Assembly: GCA_014379345.1 (NCBI GenBank)
Contig: JACMLY010000023.1
Location: 1 to 38,296 of the forward strand
From: Chitinophagaceae bacterium
GTDB lineage: Bacteria > Bacteroidota > Bacteroidia > Chitinophagales > Chitinophagaceae
Length of the DNA: 38,296 bases
Reading direction: 5' to 3'
The position numbers were made by a program, and so were the translations under genes. Under the pieces are notes generated by a model. It had not been told where the DNA came from. It saw only the letters and a list, made by a program, of their open reading frames with translations, and ran no database searches. Shown piece after piece: positions 8,039 to 17,221 of the stretch. Position 1 is the stretch's first letter. Every line of letters begins with the position of its first letter.

Positions 8039-8968
8039 TTACTTATCCAGTCCGAATTGTTTTGAATCCACCCATTCGGCTTTGGTCATACTCCACCAAT
8101 CATCCGCGATATCGAACAGAACATACTCATAAGGTAACCAGCCATATCCTTTTTCGCCCCAGCTGGTACCCCAGGAATTCTTAATCAGGAAAGCGCCGGT
8201 AGTAACTATTTTCTTGTTACCCGGATTTTGAATTTTCATGGCATCATCAAAGCCCACCGCCATCACTGCATGACCGCCATCTACGTTCTCGTCCTTATCC
8301 GGAAATGGGATACGTCCATCTTCGGCAAGATCCAGTGAGGAATAGCAGGTAAATCCAAATATCAATGGCAATGCATTGCGCAAGTGATCCTTAATATTCA
8401 ACAACAATTGTTGCTTGGTAATGCCTCTGCCATCGAGCCTGTAATACAATAGTGCCTGGTAATTCTGCGCGTAGGAATACAGAAATGCACTGGGTTCTTC
8501 ATTGAATTTATTTTCATGATACGGCCAGTATTTTTCAGGCACTATGCCGAATAAGGCCATTGCCGCCATGGTGGTGCGGAGATATGCTCCGTCGTCACCC
8601 TCCCAACCCAATAAATTGCGGGTTGCTTTATAAAGGAATAGTCTCGACCCATCGATATATTTTCCAAAAGCTCTTTTCTCAAAATATTCATACAGCCCTA
8701 CTCCGGCATGTGCAGTACAGGATCCAAGCGCTCCCTGATCTTCCACCGGCGAACACCAATTACGAAGATCCATTTTGGTACTTAGCTTTTTGGCTTTAAC
8801 CGGACCCTTAGCTTTTGTATTCACCCGGCTTAATATATCATTCACAGATTCTTTAACGCCCCGGGCTGCCTGTTTTTTATTAATGTTATCAGTACTGGGA
8901 GTGTAATCTCTGAAATCGGGAAGATCTTTCAACCAACCTTTCCCCTTGGTAGATGCGATGGTGGGCAT
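8039..8968 (-). CDS. papain-family (C1) cysteine protease without signal peptide
   Basis: 309 residues with all four papain landmarks: Gln78 and Cys84 in VEDQGALGSCTAHA, His233 in GGHAVMAVGF and Asn264 in LIKNSWGTSWGEKGYGW. It should therefore be an active thiol endopeptidase. The first 65 residues (GWLKDLPDFRDYTP and a Lys-rich linker) precede the catalytic domain and may act as a propeptide, although they do not look like the classic I29 inhibitor. There is no signal peptide or membrane segment, unusual for a bacterial papain homologue meant to act outside the cell. It lies 143 bases downstream of the lysozyme-like gene and 428 bases upstream of the metalloprotease gene on the same strand. 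No promoter was recognised in the 143-base gap. Confidence 0.9.
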   Translation of the reverse strand: MPTIASTKGKGWLKDLPDFRDYTPSTDNINKKQAARGVKESVNDILSRVNTKAKGPVKAKKLSTKMDLRNWCSPVEDQGALGSCTAHAGVGLYEYFEKRAFGKYIDGSRLFLYKATRNLLGWEGDDGAYLRTTMAAMALFGIVPEKYWPYHENKFNEEPSAFLYSYAQNYQALLYYRLDGRGITKQQLLLNIKDHLRNALPLIFGFTCYSSLDLAEDGRIPFPDKDENVDGGHAVMAVGFDDAMKIQNPGNKKIVTTGAFLIKNSWGTSWGEKGYGWLPYEYVLFDIADDWWSMTKAEWVDSKQFGLDK

Positions 8969-9111
8969 GTTGTTACAGGTTTATATGTTTAATAAAAAGC
9001 AATTGCAATACTCGATATTTCCTCAACCTTCAATGCGATCCCATTCTTCTATTGCTAACGATCAAATTCCCAACTGGAAATTCAAAGCAATCTATGACTA
9101 AAATCGTAAGC

Positions 9112-9897
9112 TCACTCACCAGGGTCATTCGGCAAAAATTGTCCGGTTATTCTGAAATAGGCGTCGGAGGTATTCCGACCCGCTTTTCCATCAACCTTTA
9201 AAAATGCCCCGTTAGCATTCAATAGTTTTTGTAATTCCTCCGCTTTGGTACTGAAGCGATTTGCGGCAAAGTTTACCTGGGCTCCCAACTCTTTTATAAG
9301 ACTGATCCGGTCTGGAAAATTATCTTTAGCAATTTGCTTTTCGAAAAACCTGCGCAATAATATTGCTGCCCCACATTGTTTAGAAATGGCAGCAGCATTG
9401 AATTTTCCATCTGCTACAAACTTTCCTTTACTGTAATGATTACCGAAACTCCACAAATAAGGAGAAGGAATATTTATAGCTGGTTTCCTGTAACCAAAAC
9501 CGTTATACCCTTCAAACCTGAAGAGCATTGCAGGAATAGACCAATCTGATACATTATTAAATTGTTTCATTATGAGAGCATCCGCTGCACTTAGTTCCCA
9601 TGTAAAAGGCGGATTGCCATTTTTGGGTCTCCCTGACGGAACCTGTACCGTTCTTGCTTTTAATGGATCCCCATTATGAAGATGCACTTCAAAGTTGCAA
9701 CTCCCTTCCATACAATGAACGATGCCGATAAAATACCAGGGAATATTCAGTTTTTTCTCGAGTGCTTCATATTTAAACCTGCCGTTCACGATCTTATTCA
9801 ATATGGTATCAACCTCCGAATTTTTTTCAGGTCTGATGGAGCAGGTGTCGAACAGGCGTTGGTACTCTGATTGGAGTTGGGGGGTCAGGGATGGCAT
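9112..9897 (-). CDS. putative lysozyme-like hydrolase with peptidoglycan-binding-like C-terminus
   Basis: 261 residues. Residues about 45-190 resemble a lysozyme-like family often annotated as peptidoglycan hydrolase, with IPWYFIGIVHCMEGSCNFEV, LHNGDPLKARTVQVPSGRP, FEGYNGFGYR and SPYLWSFGNHY. Glu64 in HCMEG is the best candidate for the catalytic acid. Residues 215-258 (EELQKLLNANG, KVDGKAGRNTSDAYF) look like a PG_binding_1 repeat. There is no signal peptide, so wall access would need another route. No holin or phage genes lie nearby. It is 43 bases downstream of the 809-residue secreted protein gene, probably in one transcript. The glycan specificity is not determined by what I can see. Confidence 0.7.
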   Translation of the reverse strand: MPSLTPQLQSEYQRLFDTCSIRPEKNSEVDTILNKIVNGRFKYEALEKKLNIPWYFIGIVHCMEGSCNFEVHLHNGDPLKARTVQVPSGRPKNGNPPFTWELSAADALIMKQFNNVSDWSIPAMLFRFEGYNGFGYRKPAINIPSPYLWSFGNHYSKGKFVADGKFNAAAISKQCGAAILLRRFFEKQIAKDNFPDRISLIKELGAQVNFAANRFSTKAEELQKLLNANGAFLKVDGKAGRNTSDAYFRITGQFLPNDPGE

Positions 9898-9940
9898 GTT
9901 GTCTTATTTTATTGAAAGAATTTGTACTGATAACAATATT

Positions 9941-12370
9941 CTATTTTGATTTTGTGTGAAAATTAAGGATAGGAATATCTACACATATTGAAGTACTAAA
10001 ACGCCAATAAATCCTATTATTGAAATCATTACCTGTGGATAAATCCTTATTTACTTTTCTTAGATTAGGACCCATCTGGGCACCCAGGTTGAAAGACAAA
10101 GGTGTTTTTGGAATGCCGATCGACAGAAACACGCCTGGAGAAAAAATATGTTTTAATCTTATTGTTGGAATTTGTGAAGTTGAATCATCCCTAAACCGGA
10201 ATGCAGCAACGGCACCAAGGTCTATCAGCGAAACAAATAATGTAGTTGACCACTCATACTTGCCTGTTGGAATAAAGAAAATCCGGTGTCCCCAGCTCGC
10301 CGCAATTCCTATAGGAGCAGTAACTCCATAAACATTCGCTTTCCATTTTCCTGAATCAACGTTATTGATCCTTTCCACACCATAGAACAGCCCTGCATAC
10401 GCATTTAACGATACATTGAAATCGGAAGCACGTTTAATTCTTGAGCTTCCAACTGGTAAGGCTGCGGCTTCAATTGCTCTTTGAACTTCATCACTGTTTC
10501 TAGCCGTAGCTACTGTGGCCATGAAGCTTCCGTATCGTACAAGTTTGTCTAAATTATTTTTAGGGTCTTTATTATCGGTTGTATCTATCTTAGGATTCGC
10601 AGCTCGCCCAAAGTCATTATTATCAGCCATGTCTTTTGAAGATTTAACAGCAACCACATTATAAATATGCACAGCATGGTTAATGACAGCTGAATAATTT
10701 TTACGATTAATATCAACAACCAGGTCCGTAACAGAATAAGTTATCTCTAAGTATTTTTTTAATAATTGCCGAAGATCTGGAACATGACTTTTAATTACAG
10801 GAAGCCTGCTTGATTCAGTACAGTACTCTATCAGATCCACTGACATTCTGAAATATTTCGCATATTTTTCTACAATAGCGGAATCCGTTGCACCCTCTTT
10901 ATTGTAAGTTTTGATCATTTTATTGAGTGCATCCACTTTTTCACCAAAACCCAGTACATAGCTTCGGTAACTGTTATAGATGTTAAAAACAGTGTCATAC
11001 TTTTGTGCAACTGTATCTAAAAGCTTAATCAACGTCGTTCCTTCATAAGGAATGCCATCATATTTAATTTTCGCTTCCTGATAAACCAACCCCAAATATA
11101 TTTTTAGCGCAAGTTTATCATTGACCAGGTCTCTTACCTGTTTGATCTTAACCCAATAAGCTGCATCTTCCTTTGTGGATGTATCTCTCAGTGAAGCGCT
11201 TAGCAATTGAATTGTTTGCAGGGACGCTTTATAATTTTTATTTTTAATACTGTCTAAATATTCAATCGGGTAATTTGCAATAATATCCCCCGGATGGGCC
11301 TGGTCCTCGAGCTCCTGGGCCGTGAAACACGCACTCAAAAGAGCCGCCTTTACCACCTGGTGCTTTGTAAAAAATCCAGGATGGTTATCAATAATTCCTG
11401 GTAGATTTCTGTGTATTTCAGCTATATCTTTTTTAAAGGCTTCACGAAGGTTTTGAATGTATTTTTCGTAATTGTAAATTTCGTCGTCGATCGCATGAAG
11501 CAGATTGGCGGTTTGGGGAAATATTGTTCCAATATCCCTGGTACTGTCAATTACCTTTTTAAACTTTTGAAAAAAAGCCATACTTAATTCCTGCTTGGCT
11601 CTTTTAACAATGAATTTTGCAGCTCCATCCGCAAAGCTGGTCACATCGAGGCCGCCGATGGCAGACACACCTTTGCCGATTAAGTTTCCAACACCCCCGA
11701 GACTTGATAATCCCGCGCCATAGTGCAATGAAGCTTCGGTCAAAAAACTATCCAAAAAAGCATTGCCCTTGTATTCTTTCAAAAGATTCTGACCCCCAAG
11801 ATTCTTTTCACCTGCATAGTATTTCAAAATTCTGGCAAATTGTGTGGCATCCATCTTTTTATAATCAAGCAGGAGCAGGGCATCATATATAGGAATTTTT
11901 GTAAGCAGTTCCTGTGCGTCATCATTGGGATTTTCATTTTCTTTTTTTACTGTATTGGTGTCGGGTTTAGCAGGTTTTCGTCCAATCAAATCAACTGCTG
12001 TTTTTGGCAAATTGGTACCATTTTCATCCAAAATGGTAAGGTCAAATGGTAAACTCAGCCTTTGCTTATTATCCGGATAACCGCGCACCAGGCCCGAAGA
12101 ATTAAAAGTAAATGAGTTCTCGCCTTTATTCAGCGATACCTTTCCGTTCTTTCCAAAAGTAAAGGTGGATGGCTTATTCGTTTTAAGAATAACTTCACTG
12201 GCGTCTTTTTCCAATTTATTATCAATAACGAGTGTATTCTTCTCTTTATCATTTCCAGTGCTTGTAACCGTAACTGTGCTCTCCCTGTTAACAGTTATTT
12301 TAATAGATACCTGGCTGTTTGCGGTATGAAATAGCAAGTGAATAACACCGAATAAGAGGAGGGTTTTCAT
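9941..12370 (-). CDS. large signal-peptide protein with possible outer-membrane barrel end, unknown function
   Basis: 809 residues. A clear signal peptide (LLLFGVIHLLFHTANS) is followed by a beta-rich region to about 135, a Lys/Asn/Asp linker, a long helical body (about 155-600) and a C-terminal part from about 655 rich in alternating hydrophobic and glycine residues (FNVSLNAYAGLFYGVE, KHIFSPGVFLSIGIP), ending RFSTSICVDIPILNF. That end resembles a small outer-membrane beta-barrel. The stretch AAALPVGSSRIKRASDF near 643 marks the join and looks conserved in type. No enzyme motif was found. It starts 10 bases after the stop of the membrane-protease gene, so the two are almost certainly cotranscribed and probably work together in the envelope. 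Confidence 0.7.
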   Translation of the reverse strand: MKTLLLFGVIHLLFHTANSQVSIKITVNRESTVTVTSTGNDKEKNTLVIDNKLEKDASEVILKTNKPSTFTFGKNGKVSLNKGENSFTFNSSGLVRGYPDNKQRLSLPFDLTILDENGTNLPKTAVDLIGRKPAKPDTNTVKKENENPNDDAQELLTKIPIYDALLLLDYKKMDATQFARILKYYAGEKNLGGQNLLKEYKGNAFLDSFLTEASLHYGAGLSSLGGVGNLIGKGVSAIGGLDVTSFADGAAKFIVKRAKQELSMAFFQKFKKVIDSTRDIGTIFPQTANLLHAIDDEIYNYEKYIQNLREAFKKDIAEIHRNLPGIIDNHPGFFTKHQVVKAALLSACFTAQELEDQAHPGDIIANYPIEYLDSIKNKNYKASLQTIQLLSASLRDTSTKEDAAYWVKIKQVRDLVNDKLALKIYLGLVYQEAKIKYDGIPYEGTTLIKLLDTVAQKYDTVFNIYNSYRSYVLGFGEKVDALNKMIKTYNKEGATDSAIVEKYAKYFRMSVDLIEYCTESSRLPVIKSHVPDLRQLLKKYLEITYSVTDLVVDINRKNYSAVINHAVHIYNVVAVKSSKDMADNNDFGRAANPKIDTTDNKDPKNNLDKLVRYGSFMATVATARNSDEVQRAIEAAALPVGSSRIKRASDFNVSLNAYAGLFYGVERINNVDSGKWKANVYGVTAPIGIAASWGHRIFFIPTGKYEWSTTLFVSLIDLGAVAAFRFRDDSTSQIPTIRLKHIFSPGVFLSIGIPKTPLSFNLGAQMGPNLRKVNKDLSTGNDFNNRIYWRFSTSICVDIPILNFHTKSK

Positions 12371-12380
12371 GATATATTTT

Positions 12381-14885
12381 TTATGCGATAATTAATCTCA
12401 ATCCGAGAAAGTCAAATATGGTATCGATCTTAATAACATAAGTGTGTACCAGATCGCTGCCCACAACAATTCCAATAGCATTTTCTTTTTCATCCAACAC
12501 AACTGCCCCTGAGTCGCCCGGAGATGTTCCTATAAAACCCGGGAACTCGTGTTCTTTATGGCTTATTATAATAAGATCCTGTAATCGATGACTGAAAGAT
12601 TTACTTCTTTTCAAAGGGTAATCAAATGTTTCAGCCGAGCTGTCATTCACGATTAAACCTGTTGACGAAGAAGTACTGTATCCCTGGATCGTTGCGTGCG
12701 TTTTGAAAACATCATCAACAGAAACACCCCTGATCTTTCTTGGCTTTTTACATTCCAGTCCACCTTTATATCGATCAATAATACTTTGATTGGTTATTTC
12801 CGCTAATGCAGAATCCATCATTTCGGTTAAAAAACCTTCATAGTTGTTTGCGATCAATCCCTCTTTGCTAATTATATTCTGGAATACTTTTCTATTTTCC
12901 CATTTAAAATCTGCATTCATAACATGGTAACATGATAGTAGAAATATTTTTCCAGGCTCGTCAATTTTACTGACCAAACATCCGTAACTGCCAATGTTTT
13001 CCAGTGTAATGCTATTGCAAATGCCTTTGGCTGTGACCCCTGGTCCATCAAATCCACCTGAAAGTTTTGGTTTACCGGTTACAACCACGTTTAGATAAAC
13101 GAATAGATTTTCTCCTACCCTGAGATTTCCATATTTACTTTTCACCTCTACGGCTGCAATATTGTCTTCGACATTTACCTGAATGCATTTTAATGTTTTA
13201 TTGTTTTCACGCAAGTATCCCGGCACTACATTCACAACTCCTTTCTCTTTTCGGATCTGATCTCCGTAAATCCTTAAAGCGATCTTTTCCATTTCTTCCC
13301 GCGACGGAGAGACTGCGGTAACTGAGACATTTTTTTCGGTTGCGGCAGCCTTCATTTCTGAGGGAGTTGTTTTTTTCTCTTCCGGTTTTACACCGACTCC
13401 TCTTATTGAAACCAGTTTATTTAATAGGTCAAACCAAAAAGGAGCTCCCAATGAAAGAGCCAAAGCAGTTACCAGCAGGCCTATAAGATTATACCAGAGA
13501 ATATGACTTATGATGAATGAAATTTTCTCCCCTAATAAGTAATATCTCTTTCCATAAATGCGAATCGCATTGTTTTTCTTCGCCTGGTTTGTGGAGTCAA
13601 TAAGTATAAAATTTTTTCCCGCTGCACGATTAATGTTTGTAAATAGAGGTTTTGTGAAAACATCATTTGCTTTTAAGGCTCCTGAATCGGTTTTCATTGT
13701 TGCAAGAATAATTTCGGTTTCGCTTTCAACCCGTTTAACCTGATTCGTATCATTTTCAAGTCGTTTGCTCCAGACTGTTTTAACGCTGTCATTTTCTGAC
13801 AGCAGGACCCGATTTTTAGCGATGATCGCCTCATTCTTTAAACTATCGAGCCTGAACCTGTTAACAGTCAGCTTAAGAAAAGAAGTATTTAATCTTGTAG
13901 CTATTTGCTTTTTGTCTGAAATCAAAGTGATCAATGAATTAACCTGGCTTTGAAGATGTTTGTTTGAAGTATCATCTTTATCAATTATTATATCGTCTCT
14001 TTTTAAGGAATCTGAAAATCCCCAGCCTAACCCCAGTACAAGGTTTGCTGCATTGATGTCTTTTGTAATGCGGGATAAACTGGTATCAATGATGGCGCTT
14101 GATCGGGTAGCATCTTCATTGGCATCAGTAAAATCTTTATACCTCAAAGAATCTTTTGACAAGGCAACGCTCATATTGACGAGCTGGCTACGGGCATCTT
14201 TATCCTTTGCGAGAATCTTCGCAATCCTGATGGTATCAATATTAAAACAAACGGCAATCACCAGCCCCAGCCAGAATGAAATGACCCGCATTTTACGCTT
14301 ATGCCAGCCATTTGTCCTGTCCATGGTTTCATTGAACCATTTTATAATGTTCTGCTTATAGACTTCTTTTTCCCCTCCGGAACTTTCAAATAAATTCCGG
14401 AATTGCCGAAGAGTTTTCGGCTGAATATTGAAAGTATTGAATCGCAAACAAAAACCGATTTTATCCATTTCGGTTGCTCCGGCACCTTTATCTGCAAGAA
14501 AGTTGATTAGAGAATCAGCGAAATAGTCTGCGCTTATATAGGAAGGTTTTGTAGAACTGAGCCTGTCTTTGTGATCATCTTCAATCCTTCCAAGATATTT
14601 AATGGCTGGATAGTCATAAAATTTTCCCGCGAAACTGTTTTTAAATGCATCCGACTCATACAAAAGATCTTTCCTTAACCAACCTTCCAATTGTTTATTT
14701 CGTCTTTTTTCGATTTTATGATAATAGCCATCATTGAGCATTCGCTCGATTGCAACCCGCAAAAGCCTGGCTCTTATCCCGAATTTGGTAGAAATAACCT
14801 CACCCAATATGGTTACCAGTAAACTATATAGCAGGTAAATGAAAACAAGCCCAAGTACCACCTGGAAAGCAACATTATCAAACAT
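12381..14885 (-). CDS. three-helix membrane protein with C-terminal trypsin-like serine protease domain
   Basis: 834 residues. Hydrophobic helices lie at about 8-28, 201-217 and 453-480. The segment 29-200 and the start of the C-terminal part are rich in Lys/Arg, while 218-452 is a long helical, Asp/Ser/Asn-rich stretch. By the positive-inside rule 218-452 faces the periplasm, and 29-200 and 481-834 face the cytoplasm. Residues about 615-834 form a trypsin-fold protease with an apparently complete triad: His654 (LSCYHVM), Asp691 (MMDSALAE) and Ser792 (GTSPGDSGAVV). It is first of the five-gene minus-strand cluster and 10 bases from the next gene. The product reads as a membrane sensor with an inward-facing protease; that role is inference. 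Its promoter should lie in 14886-15176, but no clear one was seen. Confidence 0.75.
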   Translation of the reverse strand: MFDNVAFQVVLGLVFIYLLYSLLVTILGEVISTKFGIRARLLRVAIERMLNDGYYHKIEKRRNKQLEGWLRKDLLYESDAFKNSFAGKFYDYPAIKYLGRIEDDHKDRLSSTKPSYISADYFADSLINFLADKGAGATEMDKIGFCLRFNTFNIQPKTLRQFRNLFESSGGEKEVYKQNIIKWFNETMDRTNGWHKRKMRVISFWLGLVIAVCFNIDTIRIAKILAKDKDARSQLVNMSVALSKDSLRYKDFTDANEDATRSSAIIDTSLSRITKDINAANLVLGLGWGFSDSLKRDDIIIDKDDTSNKHLQSQVNSLITLISDKKQIATRLNTSFLKLTVNRFRLDSLKNEAIIAKNRVLLSENDSVKTVWSKRLENDTNQVKRVESETEIILATMKTDSGALKANDVFTKPLFTNINRAAGKNFILIDSTNQAKKNNAIRIYGKRYYLLGEKISFIISHILWYNLIGLLVTALALSLGAPFWFDLLNKLVSIRGVGVKPEEKKTTPSEMKAAATEKNVSVTAVSPSREEMEKIALRIYGDQIRKEKGVVNVVPGYLRENNKTLKCIQVNVEDNIAAVEVKSKYGNLRVGENLFVYLNVVVTGKPKLSGGFDGPGVTAKGICNSITLENIGSYGCLVSKIDEPGKIFLLSCYHVMNADFKWENRKVFQNIISKEGLIANNYEGFLTEMMDSALAEITNQSIIDRYKGGLECKKPRKIRGVSVDDVFKTHATIQGYSTSSSTGLIVNDSSAETFDYPLKRSKSFSHRLQDLIIISHKEHEFPGFIGTSPGDSGAVVLDEKENAIGIVVGSDLVHTYVIKIDTIFDFLGLRLIIA

Positions 14886-15176
14886 AATAAGCAGTTTGTA
14901 GTTTCTACGGGGCAGGAAGGTTGTTGATTTTTAGAGACCGGACAATTAAAAACCCATGTAATATATAATATGCATACTACCTAGCCAATAACCTATTTGT
15001 AGTATTTAATCATCCAGTATGGCAATGCATAGATCTGGTTGTGCTTTATTTTTAAGCGGTAGGAAGGAAGCTTTTTTGGAGTTATTATTGATTTTGACTC
15101 ACTGCCAATTTTTCACCCCAACCTTTCACGGCATAATCATTGATAACGTTTACTGAACTATTAAATTCATAGAATT

Positions 15177-17096
15177 ATGGGAAAAATAATTGGAATAGAT
15201 TTAGGAACAACCAATAGCTGTGTTGCCGTCATGGAAGGTAACGAGCCAGTGGTTATTGCTAATGATGAAGGTCGTCGTACAACGCCTTCTGTAGTGGCTT
15301 TTCTTAAAAATGGCGAACGTAAAGTGGGTGATCCCGCCAAACGTCAGGCCATAACCAATCCTCAGAATACAATCACTTCGGTGAAGCGTTTTATGGGGCG
15401 TAGATTTGATGAGGTTACGGAAGAAAAAAGTCATTGGAGTTACAAGGTGGCCAAAGGTGACAATAATACCGTTCGTATTGACATAGACGGCAGGTTATAT
15501 ACCCCACAGGAAATTTCGGCAATGATCTTGCAGAAAATGAAAAAAATTGCAGAAGATTACCTGGGACAGGATGTGAATGAGGCGGTCATTACAGTACCGG
15601 CTTATTTTAATGATGCCCAAAGGCAGGCGACCAAGGAAGCAGGTGAAATCGCCGGCTTAAACGTACGCCGTATCGTGAACGAACCTACCGCTGCAGCATT
15701 GGCATACGGTCTTGATAAAAAATCAAAAGACCAGAAAATTGCCGTATTTGACCTCGGTGGTGGAACATTTGATATTTCTATTCTTGAACTGGGTGATGGG
15801 GTATTTGAAGTGAAAAGCACCAATGGTGATACCCACCTGGGAGGAGATGATTTTGATAAAGTTATCATGGATTGGCTGGCCGAAGAATTCAAAAAAGAAG
15901 AAAATATAGATCTCAGAAAAGACCCGATGGCATTGCAAAGACTGAAAGAAGCTTCTGAAAAAGCCAAGGTCGAATTGTCTTCATCAAGTGAAACAGAGAT
16001 CAATCTTCCTTATATCACGGCTGTTGACGGCGTGCCCAAGCACCTGGTAAAAAAACTTACCCGTGCAAAATTCGAACAACTGGCCGATAAATTATTCGAA
16101 AGATGCCTGAAACCTTGTGAGCAGGCATTGAAAGATGCAGGAATGAATACGTCACAGATCAACGAAGTAATATTGGTTGGAGGTAGCACCCGCATTCCGA
16201 AAGTGCAGGAGATCGTTGAAAAATTCTTTGCCCGCAAACCGAATAAAAGCGTGAACCCGGATGAAGTTGTTGCAATAGGCGCAGCAATCCAGGGTGCGGT
16301 TTTAACGGGAGAGGTAAAAGATGTATTGTTACTTGACGTTACTCCTTTAAGTCTTGGTATTGAAACCATGGGTGGTGTAATGACCCGCCTCATCGATTCA
16401 AATACCACGATACCCACTAAGAAATCAGAAACATTCTCTACTGCATCTGATAATCAGCCGGGAGTTCAGATACAGGTTCTGCAGGGAGAAAGACCGATGG
16501 CTAATCAGAATAAGAGTCTTGGTATGTTCAATCTTGACGGAATTCCACCGGCACAAAGGGGGGTACCTCAAATTGAAGTGACCTTCGATATTGATGCCAA
16601 CGGAATTTTGCATGTTACTGCAAAAGACAAGGGTACCGGCAAAGAACAAAAAATACGTGTTGAAGCAGGAAGTGGTTTGAGCAAAGAAGAAGTTGAAAAA
16701 ATGAAAGCTGAAGCAAAAGCAAATGAATCAACAGACAAAGAAGCCCGTGAAAAAGTTGAAAAGATCAACCAGGCCGACAGCCTTATTTTCCAGACTGAAA
16801 AACAGTTGAAGGAGTATGGCGAAAAAATACCTGCTGATAAAAAAGCACCTATCGAAACGGCTTTAAACAAATTGAAAGAAGCCCATAAGAGCCAGGATAT
16901 AGCAGCTATCGACACGGCAGTCACAGAGATGAACACTGCCTGGACAGCCGCTTCGGAAGAAATATACAAAGCAACCCAGGCAAATGGAGGCGCTCAACCC
17001 GGTGCCGACGGACCCCAGGATCAAGGCCAGCAAAAACAATCAGCCGGCGGAGGAAGTTCTGATGTAACCGATGCAGAGTACGAAGAAGTGAAATAA
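15177..17096 (+). CDS. dnaK: molecular chaperone DnaK (Hsp70)
   Basis: 639 residues, normal length. The ATPase domain starts [20 protein letters not shown] and contains the phosphate-loop motif [12 protein letters not shown] and [13 protein letters not shown]. The interdomain linker is [12 protein letters not shown], the substrate-binding beta domain runs to about 505, and the helical lid ends in a Gly/Gln-rich tail with DAEYEEVK. With DnaJ and GrpE it refolds and protects proteins in the cytoplasm; those genes are not in the window. The 291-base gap to the divergent membrane-protease gene must hold its promoter; the nearest match to the -7 consensus is the imperfect TGATTTTG near 15089. A strong terminator follows the stop. 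Confidence 0.98.
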   Translation: MGKIIGIDLGTTNSCVAVMEGNEPVVIANDEGRRTTPSVVAFLKNGERKVGDPAKRQAITNPQNTITSVKRFMGRRFDEVTEEKSHWSYKVAKGDNNTVRIDIDGRLYTPQEISAMILQKMKKIAEDYLGQDVNEAVITVPAYFNDAQRQATKEAGEIAGLNVRRIVNEPTAAALAYGLDKKSKDQKIAVFDLGGGTFDISILELGDGVFEVKSTNGDTHLGGDDFDKVIMDWLAEEFKKEENIDLRKDPMALQRLKEASEKAKVELSSSSETEINLPYITAVDGVPKHLVKKLTRAKFEQLADKLFERCLKPCEQALKDAGMNTSQINEVILVGGSTRIPKVQEIVEKFFARKPNKSVNPDEVVAIGAAIQGAVLTGEVKDVLLLDVTPLSLGIETMGGVMTRLIDSNTTIPTKKSETFSTASDNQPGVQIQVLQGERPMANQNKSLGMFNLDGIPPAQRGVPQIEVTFDIDANGILHVTAKDKGTGKEQKIRVEAGSGLSKEEVEKMKAEAKANESTDKEAREKVEKINQADSLIFQTEKQLKEYGEKIPADKKAPIETALNKLKEAHKSQDIAAIDTAVTEMNTAWTAASEEIYKATQANGGAQPGADGPQDQGQQKQSAGGGSSDVTDAEYEEVK

Positions 17097-17116
17097 ATGA
17101 AATGGTTTTAATAATG

Positions 17117-17142
17117 AAAGCCCTGGTACATACCAGGGCTTT
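17117..17142 (+). terminator. dnaK terminator
   Basis: AAAGCCCTGGT and ACCAGGGCTTT form a perfect 11-base stem with a four-base loop, 20 bases after the dnaK stop. A second, wider inverted repeat (AAAAACCTATA near 17144, TATAGGTTTTT near 17202) fills the gap to the convergent ABC-F gene. Confidence 0.8.
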
Positions 17143-17221
17143 AAAAAACCTATAAGGTCTTTGTAGCAGGCTCACAATTTGCAGAATTCGTCCCAAGACA
17201 TTATAGGTTTTTGTAGAGCCT

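Noticed and set aside
9112..9897. Prophage remnant, because of the lysozyme-like gene
   Set aside because: No holin, capsid, tail, integrase or attachment repeats are seen, and the neighbours are envelope proteins and proteases.
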